From Streptomyces sp. HM190 (GTDB lineage Bacteria > Actinomycetota > Actinomycetes > Streptomycetales > Streptomycetaceae): 64,000 nucleotides of DNA. This document shows positions 24,698 to 33,638 of this stretch, in pieces. Position 1 is the stretch's first letter, and each line of letters begins with the position of its first letter. The position numbers and the translations under genes were made by a program. Where the stretch lies: positions 3,348,001-3,412,000 of the forward strand of contig NZ_CP047318.1 in assembly GCF_009857135.1 (NCBI RefSeq), given 5' to 3'. The notes under the pieces were generated by a model that was not told the DNA's origin, ran no database searches, and saw only the letters and a program-made list of their open reading frames with translations.

Positions 24698-26065
24698 ATG
24701 TTGACGGCACGACGGCGTACGACGACGGCGGGACGGCGCGGATCGGACCGGAGAAGCCCTCGAACGCCCCCGGCCGGGGCGGCGCGACGGCGCCGCACGG
24801 CCGTGGCCGCGGCCGCCCTGGGCGGCGCGCTGCTCCTCGCCTCCTGCGGCGGCTCGGACGGCGGTGCGGACGGTGGAACCCTCCGGCTGTGGCACTACGA
24901 GGGCCCCGACAGCGCGATGGGCGTGGCCTGGAACGCGGCGGTCGAGGAGTTCGAGAGGACCCATCCGGGCGTGCGGGTGGAGTTCGAGGAGAAGGGGTTC
25001 GAGCAGATCCGCAAGACCGCCCCGATGGTTCTCAACTCCTCCGACGCACCTGACCTGATGGAGTACAACAAGGGCAACGCGAGCGCGGGCCTGCTGTCCC
25101 GGCAGGGCCTGCTCACCGACCTCGGCCCGGAGGTCGCCGAGCGCGGCTGGGACAAGAAGCTCGGCGCGACCGTGCGCACCACCAGCCGGTACGACGCGAA
25201 CGGCGTGATGGGCTCGGGGAAGTGGTTCGGCGTGCCGAACTACGCCGAGTACACGATGGTCTTCTACAACAAGGACCTGTTCGCCGAGCACGGCATCGAC
25301 GAGCCCACCACCCTCGCCGAACTCACCGCCGCGATGGACGAGTTCGTCGACGCGGGCATCACCCCGCTGGCGAACGCGGGCGCCGAGTACATGGCGCAGC
25401 AGTACCTGTACCAGCTGGCGCTGAGCAGGGCGGACCGCGCCTGGGTGGACGCCTACCAGCTCTACCGGGGGAAGCCGGACTTCCACGACGCGGCCTGGAC
25501 GTACGGGGCGGAGACCTTCGCCGAGTGGGTGGAGAAGGGGTACATCAGCGAGAAGTCCAGCGGGACGAAGTCCGAGGACGCGGGCGTCTCCTTCATCCGG
25601 GGGAAGACGCCGATCCTGTTCTCGGGGAGCTGGTGGTACGGCCGGTTCACCGAGGAGGCGTCCTTCGACTGGGGCACGTTCCTGTGGCCCGACAGCGCGC
25701 TGACCCTCGGCTCCGGCGGCAACCTCTGGGTGGTCCCCGAGGGCGCGCGGAACAAGGAACTCGCCTACGACTTCATCGACATCACCCTGTCGGAGAAGAT
25801 CCAGAACCTGCTCGGCGACAAGGGCGGCGTCCCGGTGGCCGCCGACCCGGCCGCCGTCACCGACCCGCGCGCCAAGGCCCTGATCGACGACTTCACCGCC
25901 CTCGCCCGCGACGACGGCCTGGCCTACTACCCGGACTGGCCCGTCGCCGGCTTCTACGACGTCCTGGTCTCCGAGACCCAGAAGCTGATCACGGGCGATG
26001 CGTCACCGGACGAGTTCCTCGACGCGATCGGCGAGGCGTACGCGAAGGACGCGCCGAAGCGATGA
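24698..26065 (+). CDS. Extracellular solute-binding lipoprotein of a sugar ABC transporter
   Basis: The 455-residue family 1 binding protein has a long arginine-rich twin-Arg-containing leader (residues 1-31), a hydrophobic stretch and the lipobox 'LLASC' (cysteine at about residue 50), so the mature protein is lipid-anchored outside the membrane. The body has the usual two-lobed binding fold ('LRLWHYEGPD', 'VFYNKDLFAEHGI'). It is first in the operon, after GGAGGCACTGG. Oligosaccharides with alpha-xylosyl ends are the likely cargo, judged from the GH31 enzyme downstream. Confidence 0.9.
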   Translation: MLTARRRTTTAGRRGSDRRSPRTPPAGAARRRRTAVAAAALGGALLLASCGGSDGGADGGTLRLWHYEGPDSAMGVAWNAAVEEFERTHPGVRVEFEEKGFEQIRKTAPMVLNSSDAPDLMEYNKGNASAGLLSRQGLLTDLGPEVAERGWDKKLGATVRTTSRYDANGVMGSGKWFGVPNYAEYTMVFYNKDLFAEHGIDEPTTLAELTAAMDEFVDAGITPLANAGAEYMAQQYLYQLALSRADRAWVDAYQLYRGKPDFHDAAWTYGAETFAEWVEKGYISEKSSGTKSEDAGVSFIRGKTPILFSGSWWYGRFTEEASFDWGTFLWPDSALTLGSGGNLWVVPEGARNKELAYDFIDITLSEKIQNLLGDKGGVPVAADPAAVTDPRAKALIDDFTALARDDGLAYYPDWPVAGFYDVLVSETQKLITGDASPDEFLDAIGEAYAKDAPKR

Positions 26066-26967
26066 GGAGCCGCGCCCGCGACTCCCACGCCCTGTTCCTC
26101 CTCCCCGGCGCCCTCGCCTTCCTCGCCGTGGTGGTCGTGCCGTTCCTGATGAACACCGGGGTGAGCTTCACCGACTGGCGGGGGGTGGGGACACCCACCT
26201 GGTCGGGGCTCGCCAACTACCGCGAGCTGTGGGGCGACGCCGCCTTCTGGGCGTCGTTCCGGCACAGCCTGTTCATGGTGGTCGCCATGGCGGCCGTACC
26301 GACGGCCGTCGGACTCGTCCTCGCCGCCGCCCTGTTCGACGTCGCCGGCCGGCACGGCGGCCGGATCACCGCGGTCCTGCGGGCCTGCTTCTACCTCCCC
26401 CAGGTGCTGCCGATCGCGGTGGCCGGCATCGTCTGGAGCTGGATCCTCGACCCGGAGAACGGCTCCCTGAACGAGCTGCTGAAGGCGGTCGGGCTGGACG
26501 GCTGGCAGCGGGACTGGCTGGGCGACCCGGACCTGGCCCTCTACACCGTCATGGCCGTGATGGTGTGGGTGCAGCTGGGCTTCCCGCTGGTCGTCTTCAT
26601 GGCGGGCCTGCAACGCGTCGACCCGCAGCTGTACGAGGCCGCCGAGCTGGACGGCGCCGACTGGTGGCGCCGCTTCCGGCACGTCACCCTGCCCCAGATC
26701 CGCCCCGAGATCCATGTCGTGCTGCTGTGGTGCACGATCGCCGCGCTGAAGGTGTTCGGCGCGGTGTACGTGCTCACCAAGGGCGGCCCCGGCGGCGCCA
26801 CCGACGTGCCGTCGTACTTCTCCTTCACCACGTTCTTCGAGAAGACCCAGGTCGGCTACGGCGCCGCCGTCTCCACGGTGCTGACCGTGCTCATCCTCGT
26901 GCTGGCGGTGATCGGGCTGAAGCTCCAGACGCGTGCCGAGGACGACGAGGAGGGGAGCGTCCGATGA
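26062..26967 (+). CDS. Sugar ABC transporter permease (MalF type)
   Basis: The 301-residue inner-membrane permease has six predicted helices and the EAA loop 'EAAELDGADWWRRFRHVTLP' (about residues 193-212) that contacts the ATPase. It overlaps the binding-protein gene by four bases (ATGA). No ATPase gene exists in the operon; Streptomyces sugar transporters commonly share the MsiK ATPase. Confidence 0.92.
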   Translation: MRSRARDSHALFLLPGALAFLAVVVVPFLMNTGVSFTDWRGVGTPTWSGLANYRELWGDAAFWASFRHSLFMVVAMAAVPTAVGLVLAAALFDVAGRHGGRITAVLRACFYLPQVLPIAVAGIVWSWILDPENGSLNELLKAVGLDGWQRDWLGDPDLALYTVMAVMVWVQLGFPLVVFMAGLQRVDPQLYEAAELDGADWWRRFRHVTLPQIRPEIHVVLLWCTIAALKVFGAVYVLTKGGPGGATDVPSYFSFTTFFEKTQVGYGAAVSTVLTVLILVLAVIGLKLQTRAEDDEEGSVR

Positions 26968-27788
26968 GGTCGGCCGTACACCGTTACCCGGTGCTGGTGG
27001 CGCTGTGCCTGGCCGCCCTGCTCATGGTCGTCCCGTTCGTGATCGTGGCGATGAACGCGGTCAAGTCCCCCGCCGAGTACTCCGCGAACGGGCCCCTCAG
27101 CCTCCCCGAGGGCCTCTACCTGGACGGCCTGAAGGACTTCTGGGAACGGGTCGACTACAGCCGAAAGCTCCTGAACTCGGTGCTGATCAGCGGCTCGGTC
27201 GCCGTCCTCGCCGTCGTGCTGTCCGTCCTCAACGCGTACGCGATCGGCATCGGCCGGGTGCGGGGCCGCGCCTGGGTGCTCGCCTTCTTCGTCCTCGCGA
27301 ACACGCTGCCGCAGGAGGCGCTCGTCTACCCCGTCTACCACCTGTCCAAGGAGGCCGGCCTCTACGACACCCGCCTCAGCGTGGTCATCGTCTTCACGGC
27401 CCTCCAGGCCGCGTTCGGCACGTACCTCCTCGCCTCGGTGCTCGGCCGTTTCCCGCGCGAGATCGTCGAGGCGGCCCGGATCGACGGCGCGAACGCGTGG
27501 CAGATGCTCTGGCGGATCGTCGTGCCGGTCAGCCGCCCCACCCTCGGGGTGCTGCTCGTCTTCTTCTTCGTCTGGACGTGGAACGAGTTCCTGCTCCCGC
27601 TGGTGATGCTGATCTCCAACGACAACCAGACGGTGTCGGTGGCCCTCGGCGTCCTCCAGGGCCAGCGGCTGATGGACGCCACGATGACCAACGCCGCGGC
27701 CCTCCTCGGGGTCCTGCCCGCGCTCGTCTTCTTCCTCGTCTTCCAGCGCACTCTCACCCGCGGCATCGCCGTGGGAGCCGTGAAGTAG
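26964..27788 (+). CDS. Sugar ABC transporter permease (MalG type)
   Basis: The 274-residue permease has six helices and the EAA loop 'EAARIDGANAWQMLWRIVVP' (about residues 163-182). It overlaps the preceding permease gene by four bases. Together they form the membrane channel for the binding protein at 24698. The C-terminal 'TRGIAVGAVK' is the usual MalG-type tail. Confidence 0.92.
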   Translation: MRSAVHRYPVLVALCLAALLMVVPFVIVAMNAVKSPAEYSANGPLSLPEGLYLDGLKDFWERVDYSRKLLNSVLISGSVAVLAVVLSVLNAYAIGIGRVRGRAWVLAFFVLANTLPQEALVYPVYHLSKEAGLYDTRLSVVIVFTALQAAFGTYLLASVLGRFPREIVEAARIDGANAWQMLWRIVVPVSRPTLGVLLVFFFVWTWNEFLLPLVMLISNDNQTVSVALGVLQGQRLMDATMTNAAALLGVLPALVFFLVFQRTLTRGIAVGAVK

Positions 27789-27814
27789 GCCGTGACGTAA
27801 GGAGAGGCCCCCAC

Positions 27815-30094
27815 ATGAAGTTCACCGACGGCTACTGGCTGCTGCGGGAGGGCGTCACCGCGGCCCACCCGGTCCAGGCCCTCGACGTCACCGCCACCGA
27901 CGCGGGCGCCCTGGAGATCCACGCCCCCACCCGGCCCGTCCGCCACCGCGGCGACCTGCTGAAGGGACCGGTCGTGACGGTCAGCGCCCACGCCCCGATG
28001 CCCGACGTCATCGGCGTCACCCTCACCCACTTCGAGGGCGAGCCGCCCCGCGGCCCCGAGTTCGAGCTCACCACCGAGGAGTTCACCCCGCACACCGCGT
28101 ACGACGACGAGCACGCCACCCTCACCGCGGGCGCCCTCTCCGTGCGCGTGGCCCGCACCGGCCCCTGGCACGTCGACTTCCTCGCCCACGGCCGCACCCT
28201 CACCACCAGCGGCCCCAAGTCCATGGGCATCATGCGGGACGGCTCCGGCGCCCACCATCTGCGCGAGCAGCTGAACCTCGGCGTCGGCACCTGCGTCTAC
28301 GGCCTCGGCGAACGCTTCGGCCCGCTCGTGAAGAACGGCCAGGTCGTCGACGTCTGGAACGCGGACGGCGGCACGGCCACCGAGCAGGCCTACAAGAACG
28401 TGCCGTTCTACCTGACCGACGCGGGCTACGGCGTCTTCGTGGACCATCCCGGCAAGGTGTCGTTCGAGGTGGCCTCCGAGGTCGTGTCGAGGGTCCAGTT
28501 CAGCGCGGAGACGCAGCGGCTGACGTACTACGTCATCTACGGCCCCACCCCGAAGGAGATCCTCCGCAAGTACACGGCCCTCACCGGCCGTCCGGCCCTG
28601 CCGCCCGCCTGGTCCTTCGGTCTGTGGCTGTCGACCTCCTTCACCACCTCCTACGACGAGGAGACGGTGACCTCCTTCATCGAGGGCATGCGGGAACGCC
28701 GGCTGCCGCTGTCGGTGTTCCACTTCGACTGTTTCTGGATGCGGGAGTTCCAGTGGTGCGACTTCGCGTGGGACCCGCGGGTCTTCCCCGACCCGGAGGG
28801 CATGCTGGCCCGCCTCAAGGAGCGGGGCCTGCGGATCTGCGTGTGGATCAACCCGTACATCGCCCAGCGCTCACCGCTGTTCGCCGAGGGCAGGGCGCTC
28901 GGCCATCTGCTCCGCAGACCCGACGGCGGTGTCTGGCAGTGGGACCTGTGGCAGCCCGGCATGGCCCTCGTCGACTTCACCAGCCCGGCCGCCCGGGAGT
29001 GGTACGCCGCGAAGCTGGAGGCGCTGCTCGCCCAGGGCGTCGACTGCTTCAAGACCGACTTCGGCGAGCGGGTCCCGCTCGACGTGGCGTGGTCCGACGG
29101 CACGGACCCCGAGCGGATGCACAACTACTACACCTACCTCTACAACCGCACCGTCTTCGACGTGCTGCGCAAGCACCGCGGCGAGGGCGAGGCGGTCCTC
29201 TTCGCCCGCTCCGCGACCACCGGCGGCCAGCGCTTCCCCGTCCACTGGGGCGGCGACTGCGAGTCGACGTACGAGGCGATGGCCGAGTCGCTGCGGGGCG
29301 GTCTGTCGCTGGGGCTGTCGGGCTTCGGGTACTGGAGCCACGACATCGGCGGCTTCGAGGGCACCCCGACGCCCGCCCTGTTCAAACGGTGGATCGCCTT
29401 CGGTCTGCTGTCCTCCCACAGCCGGCTGCACGGCTCGTCGTCGTACCGGGTCCCCTGGCATTTCGACGACGAGTCGGTGGACGTCCTGCGGACGTTCACC
29501 CACCTCAAGCTCGGCCTGATGCCCTACCTGTACGAGGCCGCGCGCACCGCCCACGGCGAGGGCGTGCCGATGATGCGCGCGATGGTGCTGGAGTTCCCCG
29601 ACGACCCCGGCTGCGCCCATCTGGAACGGCAGTACATGCTGGGCCCGGACCTCCTCGTGGCGCCCGTCTTCAGCGACGAGGGCGACGTCTCGTACTACGT
29701 CCCCGAGGGCACCTGGACCCACTACCTGGCCGGCGGGACGGTCACCGGCCCCCGCTGGGTCCGCGAACGCCACGGCTTCCTGAGCCTGCCGCTGCTGGTG
29801 CGTCCGGGCGCGGTGATCCCGGTGGGCGCGGTGACGGACCGCCCGGACTACGACCACGCCGACGGCGTCACCCTGCGCGCGTACGGCCTCGCCCACGGCG
29901 CGCAGGTGACCGTCCGGGTGGGCGACGTGACGTTCACCGTCGTGCGGGAGGGCAACGTCCTGCGGGCATCCTGCGGCGACCCGAGAGCACCGTGGGGTCT
30001 GTGGACGGACGGGCGGGAGGTCCGGGCGGAGCCCGGCACGGGCTTCCTGACGATGGACGTGGAGCCGGGCCCGGAAGGCGGTGGAGCGCGGTGA
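27815..30094 (+). CDS. GH31 alpha-xylosidase (YicI-like)
   Basis: The 759-residue cytoplasmic glycoside hydrolase has no signal peptide. The nucleophile lies in 'FKTDFGERVP' (D415) and the acid/base in 'HWGGDCE' (D481), near-identical in spacing to E. coli YicI (D416/D482). The flanking 'FGLLSSHSRLHGSSSYRVPW' is also YicI-like. It should release alpha-xylose from the non-reducing end of imported oligosaccharides such as isoprimeverose from xyloglucan. The ribosome site GGAGAGG is 8 bases upstream. It overlaps the regulator gene by four bases (GTGA). Alpha-glucosidase activity is less likely given the KTDFGE motif. Confidence 0.92.
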   Translation: MKFTDGYWLLREGVTAAHPVQALDVTATDAGALEIHAPTRPVRHRGDLLKGPVVTVSAHAPMPDVIGVTLTHFEGEPPRGPEFELTTEEFTPHTAYDDEHATLTAGALSVRVARTGPWHVDFLAHGRTLTTSGPKSMGIMRDGSGAHHLREQLNLGVGTCVYGLGERFGPLVKNGQVVDVWNADGGTATEQAYKNVPFYLTDAGYGVFVDHPGKVSFEVASEVVSRVQFSAETQRLTYYVIYGPTPKEILRKYTALTGRPALPPAWSFGLWLSTSFTTSYDEETVTSFIEGMRERRLPLSVFHFDCFWMREFQWCDFAWDPRVFPDPEGMLARLKERGLRICVWINPYIAQRSPLFAEGRALGHLLRRPDGGVWQWDLWQPGMALVDFTSPAAREWYAAKLEALLAQGVDCFKTDFGERVPLDVAWSDGTDPERMHNYYTYLYNRTVFDVLRKHRGEGEAVLFARSATTGGQRFPVHWGGDCESTYEAMAESLRGGLSLGLSGFGYWSHDIGGFEGTPTPALFKRWIAFGLLSSHSRLHGSSSYRVPWHFDDESVDVLRTFTHLKLGLMPYLYEAARTAHGEGVPMMRAMVLEFPDDPGCAHLERQYMLGPDLLVAPVFSDEGDVSYYVPEGTWTHYLAGGTVTGPRWVRERHGFLSLPLLVRPGAVIPVGAVTDRPDYDHADGVTLRAYGLAHGAQVTVRVGDVTFTVVREGNVLRASCGDPRAPWGLWTDGREVRAEPGTGFLTMDVEPGPEGGGAR

Positions 30095-31104
30095 CGGTCA
30101 AGATCACGGATGTGGCGCGGCACGCGGGGGTCTCCCCCAGCACCGTGTCGTACGCGCTGAGCGGGAAGCGCCCGATCTCGGCGGAGACCAGGGCACGGGT
30201 GGCGGCGTCCATCCGCGAGCTGGGCTACCGCCCGCACGCGGGGGCCCGCGCCCTGGCCAGCAGCAAGTCGAACGTGCTGGCGATGGTGGTGCCGTTGCGG
30301 GCCGGGATCCATGTGCCGGTGGTGATGGGCTTCGCGGTGTCGGTGGTGACGTCGGCCCGCGCGCACGACCACGACGTGCTCCTGGTGACGCAGGAGGAGG
30401 GCGAGGAGGGGCTGCGCCGGGTCGCGGAGTCGGCCCTCGTCGACGCGCTGATCGTGATGGACGTCCAACTCGACGATCCACGGCTGCCGTTGCTCCGCAC
30501 CCTGGACCGGCCGTCCGTGCTGATCGGCTTCCCCTCCGCGGCCGACGGAATGACCTGCATCGATCTGGACTTCCGGGCGGCGGGCGAGGTGTGCGTGGAC
30601 CATCTGGCCGGTCTGGGCCACCGGGTCGTGGGCCTGATCGGCTCGCCGCCCGAGGTGTACGTCCGCCAGACGTCGTTCGCGCAGCGCGTCCTCCAGGGCT
30701 TCACCGCCGCCGCCACCCGCCACGGCATGACGTCCACGGTCCACCCCTGCGAGGCCACGCCCGCCGCGGCCCGCGAGGTCGCCGAGCGACTGCTGCGCGA
30801 ACACCCCGCCCTCACCGGCGTGGTGGTCCACAACGAGGCCGTCCTCGACCCCCTGCTGGACGCGTTCGAGCACCTCGGCCTGCGCATCCCGGCGGACCTC
30901 TCGATCACGGCGCTGTGCCCCGACGACCTGGCCACGTCCCTGCGGGTCCCCCTGACGTCGATCGCCATCCCGTCCGCCGAGCTGGGCGAGCAGGCCGTGA
31001 ACCTGCTGATGAGGAAGCTCGACGGCGCCCCCGTCCCCGAAGCCACCCTGCTCCCCGCCCGCCTGACCCCACGGGCGAGCACGGCCCACCGCCTGACGGG
31101 CTGA
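30091..31104 (+). CDS. LacI-family repressor of the alpha-xyloside operon
   Basis: The 337-residue protein has an N-terminal LacI helix-turn-helix ('KITDVARHAGVSPSTVSYAL', residues 4-23), a hinge helix ('RALASSKSNVLAMVVP') and a sugar-binding effector domain (about 62-330). It starts with GTG overlapping the xylosidase stop. It probably binds the two GTCGAA(N4)TTCGAC operators in front of the operon and is released by a pathway sugar, so it would also regulate itself. Confidence 0.92.
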   Translation: MTVKITDVARHAGVSPSTVSYALSGKRPISAETRARVAASIRELGYRPHAGARALASSKSNVLAMVVPLRAGIHVPVVMGFAVSVVTSARAHDHDVLLVTQEEGEEGLRRVAESALVDALIVMDVQLDDPRLPLLRTLDRPSVLIGFPSAADGMTCIDLDFRAAGEVCVDHLAGLGHRVVGLIGSPPEVYVRQTSFAQRVLQGFTAAATRHGMTSTVHPCEATPAAAREVAERLLREHPALTGVVVHNEAVLDPLLDAFEHLGLRIPADLSITALCPDDLATSLRVPLTSIAIPSAELGEQAVNLLMRKLDGAPVPEATLLPARLTPRASTAHRLTG

Positions 31105-31133
31105 GGACCAAAGAGAGGGCCGGGCGTACGACG

Positions 31134-31174
31134 CAGCGGGGCCCGGTGGTCTGGTCGACCGCCGGGCCCCGCTG
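31134..31174. terminator. Bidirectional terminator between the lacI-type gene and ssrA
   Basis: A 17-bp stem (31134-31150 and 31158-31174), with one mismatched or G-U position and a 7-base loop, separates the converging operon and the tmRNA gene. Confidence 0.85.
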
Positions 31175-31196
31175 TTCGTGCTTCACATGGGAATTG

Positions 31197-31596
31197 TGGA
31201 GATGGCGGGAATCGAACCCGCGTCCAACGGTGCGGAACCAGGGCTTCTCCGTGTGCAGTTCGCTGTGATTTTCTCAGCCCCGGCGATCACGCGAACAAGT
31301 CGCCGACGGGCTCAGTCACTGTTTGGTTTCCCTCTTCACCCCGTGACCGGGATCAAGGTTTAGTCCCCTAGCTGATGCCAGGATCCGGGTCGGGAACAGC
31401 CCCGGGCTGACACTCCCTTTGAATGAGAGGTTCGGTCTCGCTACCTGAGATCAGGCGGCGAGAGCGAAGCGCTGCTCGGGAGAATCGCTCTTAACAGTGG
31501 CGATTATTTTTTTCGGCCTGTGGTTTACGAGATCATGGCCGCTTCCTCGACACGCTTCCCCTGCTTCGACATCCGCTGTCGAAACCGATCATCCCC
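31197..31596 (-). ncRNA. ssrA: Transfer-messenger RNA (tmRNA)
   Basis: The 5' end GGGGATG (31596-31590) pairs with CATCTCC (31204-31198) to form the acceptor stem. The T-arm with GGTTCGATTCC and the 5' 'GATCGGTTTCGACAGC' are diagnostic. The tag reading frame (31501-31454) encodes ATVKSDSPEQRFALAA, followed by TGA at 31453-31451, assuming GCC as resume codon. The ALAA end is the ClpXP-type degron. tmRNA with SmpB rescues ribosomes stalled on broken mRNA. The CCA end is not encoded: ACAA follows CATCTCC. smpB is the next gene upstream. The tmRNA ends are assigned by stem pairing and could shift by a base. Confidence 0.95.
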
Positions 31597-31720
31597 ATGT
31601 TGTGTTGTCAACCCTCCGAGGAGGGCGCTCGCACCCGCTGTGAGGTGCGGATGCCATCGTACGTGACCAACGCGAGCGCATGCCACCGTATTCCCGGCGG
31701 CCACGCGCGCGTCACCGCGG

Positions 31721-32272
31721 CTACGCGCGCTGCCTGCGCTTCGCCGCGGCGATGGCGCGGTCCGACTCCCGCCGGTCCTGCTTCTCCCGCAGGGTCTGCC
31801 GCTTGTCGTACTCCTTCTTGCCCCGCGCGAGCGCGATCTCCGCCTTGGCGCGGCCGTCCTTGAAGTACAGCGAGAGCGGCACGATCGTGTGGCCCGTCTC
31901 CTGCGCCTTGGACTCCAGTTTGTCGATCTCCTCGCGGTGCAGCAGCAGCTTCCGCTTGCGGCGGGCCGAGTGGTTGGTCCAGCTGCCCTGGTGGTACTCG
32001 GGGATGTGCGCGTTGTGCAGCCACGCCTCTCCCCGGTCGATCTGCACGAAGCCGTCGGTCAGCGACGTCCGGCCCTCACGCAGCGACTTGACCTCGGTGC
32101 CGGTCAGGACGAGCCCGGCCTCGTAGGTGTCGATGATCGCGTAGTCGTGGCGGGCCTTCTTGTTCTGGGCGACGATCTTGCGCTTGCCGCCCTTCTCGCC
32201 GTCCCTCGCCTTGGCGGCCGCCCCGCCCTGCTTGGGCTGCGACTCCTTGGGTACGTACATTCCCTTGCTCAT
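31721..32272 (-). CDS. smpB: SsrA-binding protein SmpB
   Basis: The 183-residue protein contains the OB-fold core with '[20 protein letters not shown]' and '[19 protein letters not shown]', '[11 protein letters not shown]', and the basic tail '[20 protein letters not shown]' that mimics an anticodon stem in the A site. It carries tmRNA to stalled ribosomes. The start is uncertain: ATG 32272 is used here, ATG 32284 is also open, and ATG 32260 gives the MYVPKESQ start I recall for other Streptomyces. It lies between ctpA-like and ssrA, as expected. Confidence 0.95.
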   Translation of the reverse strand: MSKGMYVPKESQPKQGGAAAKARDGEKGGKRKIVAQNKKARHDYAIIDTYEAGLVLTGTEVKSLREGRTSLTDGFVQIDRGEAWLHNAHIPEYHQGSWTNHSARRKRKLLLHREEIDKLESKAQETGHTIVPLSLYFKDGRAKAEIALARGKKEYDKRQTLREKQDRRESDRAIAAAKRRQRA

Positions 32273-32317
32273 AGTGCCGTCCATTTTCGCACTACGCGGG
32301 GGTGCCGGGGAAAGGCA

Positions 32318-33511
32318 TTACCGGTACTCGCCGAGCCCGCCCAGCACCGTCCCGGCCCGCTGGAGGGCGTCGTCGCCGGCGTCCAGGTCGGGGGTGATGC
32401 CCCGGCCGTCGACACCGCGGCCGGAGGGGGTGCGGTAGTGGCCGACGGTCAACTCGGCGACGGACCCGTCGGGGAGGCGGCTCGGCATCTGCACGGAGCC
32501 CTTGCCGAAGGTGCGGGAGCCGACGACCACCGCGCGGCCCCGGTCCTGGAGCGCTCCGGTGAGCAGTTCGGCCGCGCTCATCGTGCCGCCGTCGACCAGC
32601 GCGACCAGCGGTCTGGTGCTGTCGCCGCCGGTGTCCGCGTGCAGGGCGCGCTGTTCGCCGTTGACGTCGTAGGTGGCGACGAGGCCGCCGTCGAGGAAGG
32701 CGGAGGAGGCGGTGACGGCCTCGGCGACCAGGCCGCCGGAGTTGCCCCGCAGGTCGAGCACGAACCCGGTCGCGTCCGCGGCCTGCTCGACGGCCGCGCG
32801 CACCTGGTCGCCCGAGCCCTTGGTGAACGCGTCGACCTTGATCACGGTGATCCCGTCGGCGAGGCTGCTGACGGTGACGTCCTCGGTGGACAGGCGGGCC
32901 CTGCGGAGGGTCTCCTGCCAGGTCCGGGTGGAGCGCCGCAGGACCAGCGACACCTTCGTACCGGCGGCGGCGTCCTCGGCGGTGTCGTCCTTCCCGTCGA
33001 TCGCGTCGCCGCGCAGTAAGGAGACGACGTCCGTGACGGGGCGCCCGTCGACCTTCTCGCCGTCGACGCTGACAAGCCGGTCCCCGGCGCGGATCCCGGC
33101 GTCGGCGGCGGGCGAGCCGTCCTGGACGCGGGTGATCTCGACCCGGCCGTCGCGGCGCAGCCGTGCCCACAGCCCGACGCCGGTGTACTCGCCGTCGAGG
33201 GCCTCCTGGAACTCCTCGTACTCGCCCTCGGAGTAGACCGCGCCCCAGCGGTCGCCGCTGCGGCTGACGGCCCGCTCGGCGGCCTCCACGGGGGACTTGC
33301 CTTCGGCCATGGCCTCGGCGGCGGCCTCGGCGACGTCCTGCTGCCGGGCGGCGGGGGTGGAGCGGGGTGCGCCGGTGGCGTCGTCCTTGCGGTACGGGTC
33401 GTCGAAGGAGCCGGTCGCGGCGCCGGTGGCGAGCACGCTCGCGAAGACCAATGTCAGGGCCGCCCCGCGGCGGATGCGGCGGGGCTGGGAGAACAGGTCA
33501 CGGCCCGACAT
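32318..33511 (-). CDS. C-terminal processing peptidase, S41 family
   Basis: The 397-residue exported protease has an N-terminal signal or anchor ('RRGAALTLVFASVLATGAAT', about 16-35). A PDZ domain lies at about 130-205 ('GVGLWARLRRDGRVEITRVQ', 'GIRAGDRLVSVDG'). The S41 catalytic domain has the nucleophile S312 in 'DGGTMSAAE' and the general base K337 in 'FGKGS'. It cleaves proteins at the C-terminus in the envelope. Linkage to ftsEX and smpB is recalled from S. coelicolor. The start is ATG 33511; sequence upstream is not conserved. Confidence 0.9.
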   Translation of the reverse strand: MSGRDLFSQPRRIRRGAALTLVFASVLATGAATGSFDDPYRKDDATGAPRSTPAARQQDVAEAAAEAMAEGKSPVEAAERAVSRSGDRWGAVYSEGEYEEFQEALDGEYTGVGLWARLRRDGRVEITRVQDGSPAADAGIRAGDRLVSVDGEKVDGRPVTDVVSLLRGDAIDGKDDTAEDAAAGTKVSLVLRRSTRTWQETLRRARLSTEDVTVSSLADGITVIKVDAFTKGSGDQVRAAVEQAADATGFVLDLRGNSGGLVAEAVTASSAFLDGGLVATYDVNGEQRALHADTGGDSTRPLVALVDGGTMSAAELLTGALQDRGRAVVVGSRTFGKGSVQMPSRLPDGSVAELTVGHYRTPSGRGVDGRGITPDLDAGDDALQRAGTVLGGLGEYR

Positions 33512-33638
33512 GTCGGCGAGTCTAGGACAACGACGGGGGCCGTAGCGGCCCTTGCCGGTACGGCCCCGTTGGCGTGCGTCACACCCCCGGATCATGCCGT
33601 GACGTGCGGCACACTTCTCCGTCGCCGCGCGCCACCCG

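Noticed and set aside
31197..31230. tRNA gene with GGTTCGATTCC arm
   Set aside because: It is the 3' tRNA-like end of tmRNA; the full 400-nt structure and the tag frame are present.
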